Source of the DNA: Parachlamydiales bacterium
GTDB taxonomy: Bacteria; Chlamydiota; Chlamydiia; Chlamydiales; JAJFMK01
NCBI GenBank assembly: GCA_020050175.1
Contig: JAGVKY010000112.1
Coordinates: 1-7,227 of the forward strand
Direction of reading: 5' to 3'
Length of the DNA: 7,227 bases
Part shown: positions 1 to 6,585 of the stretch, in pieces
Layout: the number at the start of each line of letters is the position of its first letter
How positions within the stretch are numbered: the first letter of the stretch is position 1
The notes under the pieces: generated by a model
The model's database searches: none
Seen by the model: only the letters and a program-made list of their open reading frames with translations
Told to the model about the DNA's origin: nothing
Made by a program: the position numbers and the translations under genes

Positions 1-97
1 CCCTGCTGAGGTTGCCTCAACTTTTTATTTCCCTCAACATACTTCCGCTCTTTTCTCTGCCTTCACAACTGCCTAGAGGGACTTATGCAACAACGCC
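1..97. mobile_element. Probable terminal segment of an IS5/IS903-like insertion sequence, rest outside the window
   Basis: Read on the minus strand from 97 downward, the sequence begins GGCGTTGTTGCATAAGTC. This resembles the terminal inverted repeats I know from IS5-family elements of the IS903 type, which begin GGCTTTGTTG and run into an A/T-rich stretch. The junction is sharp: homology of the third immunity-like copy to its intact sister runs to the codons for Met-Pro-Tyr and ends exactly at 98. Only one end is visible, so neither the opposite repeat nor a target duplication can be checked. No convincing transposase ORF fits in the 97 bases. A small inverted repeat (TGAGG-ttg-CCTCA, 7-19) followed by a T-rich run lies inside. 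Alternatives are a MITE-like element or a plain deletion junction. Confidence 0.45.
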
Positions 98-163
98 GTA
101 AGGCATTATAAATCCCATCATCAGCGAAAATAAGGTTGTGGCTGCTATTAATGCATATTTCAT
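98..163 (-). pseudogene. Third copy of the immunity-like gene, truncated after 22 codons
   Basis: ATG at 163 opens a frame encoding MKYALIAATTLFSLMMGFIM followed by Pro-Tyr. It matches 14 of 22 residues of the intact copy at 824-1357, including the MKY start, the LFSL core of the hydrophobic segment and the MPY end. Homology stops abruptly at 98. The frame then reads four foreign codons (Gly-Val-Val-Ala) into the putative IS end and stops at TAA 85-83. Only the signal-peptide-like N-terminus survives, so no functional product is expected. The start sits in the same ATGA overlap with an RHS-tail relic as the intact copy, preceded by the same purine-rich block (CAGGGTAAGAGCTT). Any remaining 3' part would lie beyond the inserted element, outside the window. 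Confidence 0.75.
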
Positions 164-210
164 AAGCTCTTACCCTGTGATTTTAAATAATTTAAAAGGT
201 GAATCGCAAT
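160..210 (-). pseudogene. Relic of an RHS toxin C-terminal tail in front of copy 3
   Basis: On the minus strand these bases read IAIHLLNYLKSQGKSL-stop. The intact RHS protein ends IHRHILNYLKTQGKSL-stop, so the last 12 positions differ at only two places. The TGA overlaps the ATG of the truncated copy 3 exactly as the RHS stop overlaps the intact immunity-like gene. At the DNA level 17 bases (181-197) are identical to 1375-1391 inside the RHS gene. There is no start codon or upstream toxin sequence: copy 2 of the immunity-like gene ends only 11 bases further upstream, so this is an orphan fragment. It shows that the duplicated unit included the 3' end of a toxin gene. Confidence 0.8.
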
Positions 211-221
211 AGTAATAAAAT

Positions 222-754
222 TCATTCATGAAGAGCTCTAAATGCTTCATCGTAAGTTTCTTCAAGCTCATTTTTGTATTTAAAAGAATCCAATGCATCA
301 ATTGTTTTGTAGACTAAAAACCCATCAGAAATGCACGCCACTGAAATCCCGGGATCTTTCACTTCCCTTCCAAACCGATCTGAATTAAAAATTTTTATTT
401 CAATATTTTTTTCTGTAAAGGGATATACTTTCAAATATAGCCGGATCTTTTGGTTAGAATTAATCTGACTCAACAGCTCATTCGCACATTCAATTAAAAG
501 CTTTCTAAGGAATTCTTTAGGTAGATTTTTTTTGTTTCGAATATTAAACTTAATTTTTGTATATGCCCTCCGGGCATTTCAGCCCCTTCCCCAACTGTTT
601 TTATTTGATATATTTTTTCTAAATACTCCCCTGTAGAAAAAAGAATTTCATCAACTAATCTTTCTTCAACCGAAATATTTATATCATTATTGGGCAACAT
701 AAATCCTGTGATCAGCGAAAACAATACTGTCACTCCAGCTAACAAATACTTCAT
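222..754 (-). pseudogene. Second copy of the immunity-like gene, frameshifted by one base at an A8 tract
   Basis: The first frame starts at ATG 754 and shares about two thirds of its residues with the intact copy up to IFETKK (intact IFNTKK), then runs out of frame to a stop at 494. The remaining half continues in another frame (LRKLLIECANELL, YPFTEKNIEI, DSFKYKNELEET) to TGA at 222-224. The copy is 533 bp long against 534 bp for the intact gene, so a single missing base explains the whole lesion. No other stop is present in the reconstructed frame. The lesion lies at the run of eight A (T526-533 on the plus strand). Slippage to nine A would restore a protein of 177 residues ending EETYDEAFRALHE. 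It is called a pseudogene, but a phase-variable or slippage-rescued gene, or a sequencing error in the homopolymer, cannot be excluded. Confidence 0.8.
526..533 (-). repeat. A8 homopolymer at the frameshift of copy 2
   Basis: Minus strand reads ACA-AAA-AAA-A then TCTACC. The intact copy has an A8 tract at the homologous place (1129-1136) followed by one extra base, which keeps the frame. One added A in copy 2 makes the downstream homologous frame continuous. Such runs are prone to replication slippage and to polymerase slippage during transcription. Confidence 0.7.
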
Positions 755-795
755 ATACCCTTACCTTGAGTCTCTAAACATATCGAAATATGATG
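751..795 (-). pseudogene. Relic of an RHS toxin C-terminal tail in front of copy 2
   Basis: The minus strand reads HHISICLETQGKGI-stop. The intact RHS protein ends RHILNYLKTQGKSL-stop. His-Ile, Leu and the TQGK block are kept in register, and the TGA (753-751) overlaps the ATG of copy 2 in the ATGA pattern. It is more diverged than the relic at 160-210. An in-frame TGA lies a few codons further upstream, so nothing longer is expressed from it. Within this segment CAAGGTAAGGG also serves as the purine-rich ribosome-binding region of copy 2, which may explain why the TQGK codons persist. Confidence 0.65.
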
Positions 796-823
796 CTTAA
801 ACAAAAATCAATTATCACCCCAG

Positions 824-1357
824 CTAATTTTTAAGGTCTTTTAGCGCTTGTTCCAATGTTTCTTCAAACTCATTTTTGTATTTAAAAGAATCGGCTGGAT
901 CTACAGTTCTATATATTAAGAGCCCTCTTGAAATTTCTGCTGATGAAATTTCAGGATCTGTTAACCCTCTTCCATTTTGATCATGATTAAAAATCACTAT
1001 TTCAATATTTTTCTCTGTGAAAGGATATACATTCAAAAAGGGCCTTATCTCTAGATTAGAGTTTATTTGGTTTAAAAGCTCATCAGAACACTCAACTAAA
1101 AGTTTTCTAAGAGATTGCTTGGAAAGCCTTTTTTTTGTATTGAAAATTAGACTTAATTCTCTAATATCGCCTCCAGGCATTGCAGCGCCATCTCCGACTA
1201 CCTTTATTTTATATTTTTTTTCAATGGCTTCTCCGGTAGAGAATAATATTTCGTTAACTAATTTTTCTTCTAAAGAACGGTTAACATCTTGATATGGCAT
1301 CAAATATCCCATTATAAGCGAGAATAATACTGTCACTCCCATCAACATATATTTCAT
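824..1357 (-). CDS. Small exported protein, candidate immunity partner of the RHS toxin
   Basis: A 177-residue protein of no family I recognise. Residues 1-22 form a short lysine-bearing N-region and a hydrophobic stretch (MLMGVTVLFSLIMGYLM) without a clear Ala-X-Ala site, so it is either a Sec signal peptide or an uncleaved membrane anchor. The rest is a soluble mixed alpha/beta domain; segments conserved with the second copy are EILFSTGE, MPGG, YPFTEKNIEI and DSFKYKNE. The ATG overlaps the RHS stop as ATGA. The purine-rich AAGG lies 9 bases upstream, inside the codons for the toxin's last residues, so translation is probably coupled to the toxin. Position directly behind an RHS tip, small size, export signal and decayed tandem copies downstream are the usual signature of an immunity gene. 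That role is inference; a chaperone or accessory lipoprotein-like factor is possible. Confidence 0.85.
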   Translation of the reverse strand: MKYMLMGVTVLFSLIMGYLMPYQDVNRSLEEKLVNEILFSTGEAIEKKYKIKVVGDGAAMPGGDIRELSLIFNTKKRLSKQSLRKLLVECSDELLNQINSNLEIRPFLNVYPFTEKNIEIVIFNHDQNGRGLTDPEISSAEISRGLLIYRTVDPADSFKYKNEFEETLEQALKDLKN

Positions 1358-2121
1358 AAGCTTTTGCCTTGGGTTTTTAAATAATTTAAAATATGACGAT
1401 GTATATATTCTTGATATGTAGGGCTAGAAAATCCGTGATCAAAAAAGGGTGCATCAGGGTGAGAATCAAGATCTTTTATTGTACTTCTTTCTCTCAAAGC
1501 CCCAAAAATATCAATTCTTGGCACTGGATCCCTCCAAGCCTCAGCCCGATAATGATAGACCCCAGCACACGTTTGCTTATGAATATAAGCACCGGGAGCG
1601 ATGGCTACGACAAAAATACGTTGCCTCAAAGAATCAGGATAATCTAACAGACCATTTCTCACATGGATAGCTCCCCCACTGTGACAAACTTGAAAATAAT
1701 TGGCAGAAGAAGAGCTTTGTTCAAAAAAATTGTTCCACATGTTGTGGAGGTGTTCAACAGGTTCTGTTGCCACATGATTTAGGCCGCTCAAACATTCACG
1801 TAAATCGCCAAAAATTCCATGGGTCGCATTAAACACTGTATCGACACTGTATCCCCCCGTAAGTTTAGATAGATATTCGCGGCTTTGACAGACGGCAGCT
1901 GAATCGTTATTGATCCCATTAATAAATCCGATTCCTAAATCGGAGGGGAGTTTAGGCAACCCATCAGAAGCTAGGATTTGTGAGGGGGGATAACCCACAT
2001 AGTTTTGCTCAAATTGGTGATTGTGACTGATCGCCGGAAGAGCAGAGAAATCAGAGGTTAATAGGCCTGGTAGATAGATGAGTGGATGGAGTAGAGATCG
2101 ACTTTGAGAGTCTGTGGCAAG
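1354..2121 (-). other. C-terminal toxin-like tip of the RHS protein (DUF687-like, alpha/beta-hydrolase-like)
   Basis: Residues 1466-1720 of the RHS protein. Motifs in order: IGFINGINN (1529-1537), VFNATHG (1561-1567), FQVCHSGGAIHVRNGL (1608-1623), a hydrophobic strand FVVAIAP (1635-1641), WRDPVPRID (1661-1669) and FDHGFSSPTYQEYI (1692-1705). The strand-turn-helix around Cys-His-Ser-Gly-Gly resembles the nucleophile elbow of alpha/beta hydrolases, with Ser1613 as candidate nucleophile. Asp1663 and His1694 are plausible acid and base, placed in the expected order. From memory the whole pattern matches DUF687, a family of uncharacterised chlamydial proteins. A lipase or esterase activity would fit, but substrate and activity are inference. 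It may act on envelope lipids if it works in the same compartment as the exported small protein encoded next to it. Confidence 0.65.
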
Positions 2122-5100
2122 TCCAAATTTATCAAAACGATTTAATGGATTGTTAGATACATAAGCGTAAAGATTGATCCCTGTAGAAAAGCTTAAGGGA
2201 TCTGAAGAGGTCCATCTCATCAGAGAAGGATCATAATAACGTCTCCCGAAGTAGTAAAAGCCTGTTTCTGGATCAAGTCGTTTGGAAGAAAAACCCCAAG
2301 GAATTGGTAGATTATTCGAACTCTCTCCGAAAGCTGAGTAAACACACGACTTATCACCTAGATTAACCAAATTCCCCGACTGATCGTGATGAGGTGTCAG
2401 TATTTCTCCATTAAACTCTATGAGAATGGCTGAGCCAATTTCTGCTCCGATACCGATACCAAGAGCGCGGAAAATGGTCGAGCTTTCAGAGATTGAGGCA
2501 ACTTCATTATCACCAACATGCCAATACCTCTCTTCTCCACTTGGAGTTTTTTTGAGAACGCGACGGTGCAGACCATCGTAGATGTAACGGAAGCTATCGT
2601 TAACAGAGATTAATCTATCTAAATGGTCGTAACGGTAAGTCCAATTTCCTTCAGGAGTCGATTTTGTCAGAAGATTGCCATTAGCATCATAGGTGTAATG
2701 GCTATCAGAATGGGCGTCGATTTGATTAAGCTCATTGATCTTAAAAGCCGCTTTATCCTTTTGACTAGGATTGTGTATCGAATCAAAAGCGTAGTTATGG
2801 TTGAAAAGGTTCGATTCGGAAGAAAGTTGATTGAGCTTGTCGTAAGTGAAGATGCTTGAACCAACTCGTACAAGATTCCCCACGGAGTCATAGATAAGAG
2901 GTTCTAAAGAAAAATCGCGATGAGCGATCCTTTGAAGGCGATTAAGAGAATCGTACGATTTATGTCTAGGAGTCCCATCGATAAGTTGTTCAATAGTGGG
3001 ATTACCAAACCGATCAAATTCAAGGTAGGCATGTTCATATCCCTTCCGTTTCACCCTACACATTCCTATGGCATTGTAGAGATATTCAATTGTCGACTGA
3101 TCGGGAAAAGTGACTTTAGTGACTCGTTCTAGGTCATCATATTCATATAAGTAGGTATCTCCTAAGGTGATCTCTTTTTGAACCGATCCTCGAGGTGTGT
3201 AGGTACGTACAACCTTGGTGTTCCCGCCTTCAATAGAGAGCACATGCCCCATAAGATCATAGGTATAAATGTAATCAATCGAACGATCTTGGCTATAAAG
3301 AGAGATGAGATTGCCAGTAGAATCGTACAGATAAGTCAAAAGGGTCCCATCTGGCTTGGTCGTCGTTTTTAGTTGACCGAGAGGGGTATAAGTGAAGCTT
3401 GACTCCCTTCCAGGTTCTATAAGGCGAATTAGTCGGTTCATCGCATCGTATTCTCGGTGGAGGATGAAGGGAGGAGCTTCCCTACCGATGACTTGATGCT
3501 TCTCTTCAAGTAAGTTGTTGTTTAGGTCGTATTGGTAGCTAATAGATGATAGGAGAGTCTTTCCGTCGTACTTCTCTTTGGAAAGGAGCCTTTCTCCCCC
3601 ATCAAAGACCTGGATCGTTTTAACACCATTTGGGTCAGTTCTTGTCTCTTTTCTTCCCTTCTTCGAGTAGGTCCAATGGGTCTCGTTGCCTTCTGGGTCG
3701 GTCTTTTTGATCAGACGATTAAGGCCATCATATTGAAAGGTGGTAGTATGACCTCCTTTTGTTTCGGAGTTACGATTCCCAGAAGCATCATAGGAATATT
3801 TTTCAAAAAGGACCCGATTACCTTCACCATCTTCTATCCATTTTTTGACGATTCCATCAGCTGCATCAAACACCTCTACATGTGTTGAAACTAAACTGTT
3901 CCTATCAAAATAAGAGGTTCGAGTCAGCCTCCCGAGGGCGTCATATTCAAAGGTGGTTTTGGCCCCATCGGTTATTTCGGATATTTTTCTACCAGCAGAG
4001 TCATAGGTATAAAAAGTTGTGACACCATTAAAATTAGTAAACTGCTTTAGAAGACTGTGATTGTACTCATAGGTTTCAACTCCATCTTCGACCTTTTTGG
4101 TCAGGATTCTCCCAAGGCCATCTCGTTCGTAAGATGTTGCTAAGCCATTTTTGTCAGTGGAGGATTTGAGGTTGCCATCTTTGTAATATCTAAATTGTTC
4201 GGCGCTTCCATCTGGATAAGAAATTTCGTAAGGTTTGTTTAAGATGGTGTATTTTTTACGGGTGATGTTGCCGAGAGGGTCTGTAGTTTCAATTTCGTTG
4301 CCTGAAGCATCGAATTTCTTTCGGATGACAGCTCCAGTTGGAAGATGGGTTTCGAGAGCTCTCCCATATCTGTCGTAGACAAATTTTGTAACATGCCCAA
4401 AAGGGTCTTCAGTTTCTATTCTTTGGTTAAGTTGATTGTAGAGGTGATGCGTTACCCATGTATCCCCCTCAAAAGAGAGTTTTTCATGAGTGCATCGGTT
4501 CATAAAGTCGTAGTGGAATTCTTTAACTAAACCTGGGCGTGGGCCCTCTTCTCGGATGCAATTATCATTGGCGTCATAGGTTCTTAAAGTCTCATAGCCG
4601 AGAGCGTCTTTTACATAGGTGCAGTTTCCATGAGGGTCAAACTTTCTATGAACTGAATACAGAACGTTTCCATTTGGATCCTTTTTGCTCTCATGGAGAA
4701 TTTCTCCTTTCGAGTTATAGCGATAATGGTGAGAGAGGAGAAGTTTTTCACCCTCAGAATCGATGGTGTAAATTCTTTTTTCGAGCGGATAGCCAAAAGG
4801 TGTTTTTTTAGAAGGAGTGTGCCTTTCGATTAAATGGATCTGGCCACTTTTTTCTTCGTAGGAAACGAGACAATGGTCTTCGTCGTATTCAAAAAACTCT
4901 TTTTTGATGACTTTGTCATTGAGAAGGGTGACTTTTTTCTTAAGTCTGTCGCTACCTTCAAAGTAACTATAACTGGTTTTTAAACCTTCTGGACTCTCTT
5001 CAGAGAGCAGAAGATTCAAATCATCATTAGAATAGCTAAATTTCTTCGTGAACCTTTCAGACTTTCCTTGAGGATCACCGTTTTCATCCATTTCAGGGGA

Positions 5101-6516
5101 AGTTGTGGAGTTCCCTGTTAACGCTCCATAGGTTGCTTCTACAAGAACATTGCCATTTTCATCATAGGTGTAATGGCGAATAGAATAGGGTGATCCAGAT
5201 CCGTCACAGAGAGCCCACGTTTTGATATCTCCACCTGGATACCAAAAAAATTTTTCTCTCTGGTCGCAGGTCGGTTTTAGTTTGAGAGATGCATTTGTGT
5301 AGTGGTAGAGCTCCTTTAAAAGAAAATCATCTCCGAAAAAATAGTCATCTACATGGCCATACGATGTTGTAACTTTTGTATGGGCAAGCTTCCAATCCTT
5401 CTTCTTATCGGTAAAATACTCAAAAAAATGAGTAGGTATTTTTTCTGCTGTCGATCCAACAGGTTGTAAGATCGATTTGACCTTATAGATTTGATAAGAA
5501 TGGTTTGATAGTTTTCTATTTCCTAACCAGGTATCGCCATCTTCCCAGTAGGTGAAGCCGACTCCTCTTTTATTAGGATAAATAACCTCTATCAGTTGCT
5601 TGTTTTTATCTGAGGGGTGGTAACGATAAGCCACCGTGGGAGCATCTGTTCGTGTAACTCTTTGAATGATGGCTCTATTCGCTTCTCTTTTATGGATATC
5701 ATGCCAGTATTCTAACTGTGCGCTCCTTCCATCTGTAGCAGTTACTCTAACTTGATATCCAGAGTAGGTCTCTTGTTTATCTAGAGAGAGCGATCCAAGG
5801 GTTGCCCCTTTGGGGGTATTTAAAGAGACCGTTTTGAGAGATCCATTTTCATACGTGTACTTTTTTTCAAAACCATTCGGGGTGATCGTTCTTCTTAAAG
5901 GAAGTGTATTTGGATTTGCCCAGTATTCGTAGGGTTCGATCATGAACTCCATTTTCTCCCCATCGCCTTTGACGACATCAGCTTTGTAGCCACTAACGCT
6001 CTTTTGAAGGACGATATTTTTAGGAGCTACACGACCCGATGGGTAGCCGTGAGAAAGATTGGTGACTCCTTTTCCGTATTCAAATCGATTAAAGAAGGCT
6101 TTGGTTGCTGGATCGCGATGATAGAACTCAAATGTAAAAGAGGGTTGGGTATCTTCCTGGAGAGAATAGATTTCATTATATATTCCAATTTTCGCTCCAT
6201 GACTGTTTATTGATTCATATAGAAATTTTGACCCTTTTATTACTGATTGTATAAGGGAAATGTCCCAGCTATTAACTGTTTTGTCCGAATCCCAAGAATT
6301 CGGCTCGTAATGGCAACGGCGAGATAGAGTAAGAGGCTCTATCCCTGGTATCACTAGATCTGTATCAGAAAGAGAAGGGGCACCACTGAGGACATTGACA
6401 TAGCCGCCGGCTATGCAAGGGAGTCCCCCTTCAAAATGGGCAAGGGGGGAAGGGGTCTCTTCCCCTGTCAAAGCAGAGAGGAGAAGGAGAAAAATAAAGA
6501 ACGTTATCCGATTCAT
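1354..6516 (-). CDS. Sec-exported RHS/YD-repeat protein with C-terminal DUF687-like hydrolase tip
   Basis: A 1720-residue RHS-family protein, complete. Residues 1-18 are a classical signal peptide (MNR, then a Phe/Leu-rich core, ending near ALTG). Residues about 20-440 are a beta-rich N-terminal region that opens with a GGYVNVLSGAPSLSDTDLVI stretch like the start of other RHS shells. About two dozen YD repeats (YTYDSAGRKISE, FEYDALGRLTR, YTYDANGNLLTK) span roughly 440-1320. The RHS-associated core ends with DPETGFYYFGRRYYDPS (1415-1431) and YAYVSNNPLNRFDKFG (1450-1465). The last 255 residues are a separate tip described in its own entry. There is no PAAR or VgrG part, so Sec export rather than type VI delivery is suggested. 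ATG 6516 is the first standard start after the upstream gene's in-frame TGA (6588-6586) and begins the signal peptide; no strong Shine-Dalgarno precedes it. RHS shells usually encapsulate the tip; that is family knowledge, not shown here. Confidence 0.93.
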   Translation of the reverse strand: MNRITFFIFLLLLSALTGEETPSPLAHFEGGLPCIAGGYVNVLSGAPSLSDTDLVIPGIEPLTLSRRCHYEPNSWDSDKTVNSWDISLIQSVIKGSKFLYESINSHGAKIGIYNEIYSLQEDTQPSFTFEFYHRDPATKAFFNRFEYGKGVTNLSHGYPSGRVAPKNIVLQKSVSGYKADVVKGDGEKMEFMIEPYEYWANPNTLPLRRTITPNGFEKKYTYENGSLKTVSLNTPKGATLGSLSLDKQETYSGYQVRVTATDGRSAQLEYWHDIHKREANRAIIQRVTRTDAPTVAYRYHPSDKNKQLIEVIYPNKRGVGFTYWEDGDTWLGNRKLSNHSYQIYKVKSILQPVGSTAEKIPTHFFEYFTDKKKDWKLAHTKVTTSYGHVDDYFFGDDFLLKELYHYTNASLKLKPTCDQREKFFWYPGGDIKTWALCDGSGSPYSIRHYTYDENGNVLVEATYGALTGNSTTSPEMDENGDPQGKSERFTKKFSYSNDDLNLLLSEESPEGLKTSYSYFEGSDRLKKKVTLLNDKVIKKEFFEYDEDHCLVSYEEKSGQIHLIERHTPSKKTPFGYPLEKRIYTIDSEGEKLLLSHHYRYNSKGEILHESKKDPNGNVLYSVHRKFDPHGNCTYVKDALGYETLRTYDANDNCIREEGPRPGLVKEFHYDFMNRCTHEKLSFEGDTWVTHHLYNQLNQRIETEDPFGHVTKFVYDRYGRALETHLPTGAVIRKKFDASGNEIETTDPLGNITRKKYTILNKPYEISYPDGSAEQFRYYKDGNLKSSTDKNGLATSYERDGLGRILTKKVEDGVETYEYNHSLLKQFTNFNGVTTFYTYDSAGRKISEITDGAKTTFEYDALGRLTRTSYFDRNSLVSTHVEVFDAADGIVKKWIEDGEGNRVLFEKYSYDASGNRNSETKGGHTTTFQYDGLNRLIKKTDPEGNETHWTYSKKGRKETRTDPNGVKTIQVFDGGERLLSKEKYDGKTLLSSISYQYDLNNNLLEEKHQVIGREAPPFILHREYDAMNRLIRLIEPGRESSFTYTPLGQLKTTTKPDGTLLTYLYDSTGNLISLYSQDRSIDYIYTYDLMGHVLSIEGGNTKVVRTYTPRGSVQKEITLGDTYLYEYDDLERVTKVTFPDQSTIEYLYNAIGMCRVKRKGYEHAYLEFDRFGNPTIEQLIDGTPRHKSYDSLNRLQRIAHRDFSLEPLIYDSVGNLVRVGSSIFTYDKLNQLSSESNLFNHNYAFDSIHNPSQKDKAAFKINELNQIDAHSDSHYTYDANGNLLTKSTPEGNWTYRYDHLDRLISVNDSFRYIYDGLHRRVLKKTPSGEERYWHVGDNEVASISESSTIFRALGIGIGAEIGSAILIEFNGEILTPHHDQSGNLVNLGDKSCVYSAFGESSNNLPIPWGFSSKRLDPETGFYYFGRRYYDPSLMRWTSSDPLSFSTGINLYAYVSNNPLNRFDKFGLATDSQSRSLLHPLIYLPGLLTSDFSALPAISHNHQFEQNYVGYPPSQILASDGLPKLPSDLGIGFINGINNDSAAVCQSREYLSKLTGGYSVDTVFNATHGIFGDLRECLSGLNHVATEPVEHLHNMWNNFFEQSSSSANYFQVCHSGGAIHVRNGLLDYPDSLRQRIFVVAIAPGAYIHKQTCAGVYHYRAEAWRDPVPRIDIFGALRERSTIKDLDSHPDAPFFDHGFSSPTYQEYIHRHILNYLKTQGKSL
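2674..2702 (-). repeat. 29-bp direct repeat inside the RHS gene, copy A
   Basis: It matches 5149-5177 at 27 of 29 bases and encodes the HYTYDANGN part of a YD repeat. The two copies are 2475 bp apart, exactly 825 codons, so they are in the same reading frame. Confidence 0.8.
5149..5177 (-). repeat. 29-bp direct repeat inside the RHS gene, copy B
   Basis: Partner of 2674-2702, encoding HYTYDENGN near the first YD repeats. The two mismatches fall at adjacent bases. Near-identity over 29 bases stands out because most YD repeats here share protein motif but little DNA sequence. Confidence 0.8.
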
Positions 6517-6585
6517 GAGTGAGAAAATTAGCTCAAAATACGAGCCTTGAGGTTCCTCAATAGATCGATAGATAGCAATGGGAAT
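6517..6585 (-). promoter_or_regulatory. Short intergenic gap with a possible promoter and a palindrome upstream of the RHS gene
   Basis: A perfect -35 hexamer TTGACA (6596-6591) overlaps the last codons of the upstream gene. Sixteen bases further is TATCTA (6574-6569), which matches only three of six -10 positions, so this is a weak sigma70-type candidate at best. Downstream lies the quasi-palindrome TTGAGGAACCTCAA (6560-6547), a 6-bp stem with a 2-base centre and no T-run on the coding strand, thus not a convincing terminator. It could be an operator or simply chance. The same-strand 69-bp spacing also allows read-through transcription from the upstream gene. Confidence 0.25.

Larger units (their letters stand above)
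98..1402 (-). repeat. Tandem array of about 0.6 kb units: toxin tail plus immunity-like gene
   Basis: Three units follow each other on the minus strand: about 1402-796 (intact, its tail still part of the RHS gene), 795-211 (frameshifted) and 210-98 (truncated by the putative IS). Start codons at 1357, 754 and 163 are 603 and 591 bp apart. Each unit opens with about 14-16 codons homologous to the RHS C-terminus, has an ATGA stop/start overlap and then the small gene. The short stretches between one copy's stop and the next tail relic (28 and 11 bp) show no shared sequence. Divergence between copies, about one third of residues, says the duplications are old or the units were acquired separately. 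The array is visibly more AT-rich than most of the RHS gene. Confidence 0.8.

Noticed and set aside
755..823. Possible terminator between the intact small gene and copy 2 (AATTA...TAATT followed by a T-rich stretch on the minus strand).
   Set aside because: The stem is five A/T pairs only and would be unstable; no GC-rich hairpin is present.
1393..1670. Plus-strand open frames opposite the RHS C-terminus.
   Set aside because: They are antisense to a strongly supported coding region, have no ribosome binding site or recognisable domain, and are explained as shadow frames.
2623..4811. Several plus- and minus-strand frames of 60-90 codons within the RHS gene.
   Set aside because: All lie inside the continuous RHS frame, whose YD motifs are unambiguous; the alternatives have biased, low-information sequence.
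1354..6516. Type VI secretion effector interpretation of the RHS protein.
   Set aside because: There is a Sec signal peptide, and no PAAR domain, VgrG or adaptor gene is visible in the window.
7..6560. Near-identical small palindromes at 7-20 (TGAGGTTGCCTCAA) and 6547-6560 (TTGAGGTTCCTCAA) on either side of the RHS locus, considered as flanking attachment or insertion footprints.
   Set aside because: They are only 13-14 bases with a one-base offset, and the left one lies inside the putative IS end. Chance or a common intergenic hairpin is as likely, and no integrase or matching junction is visible.
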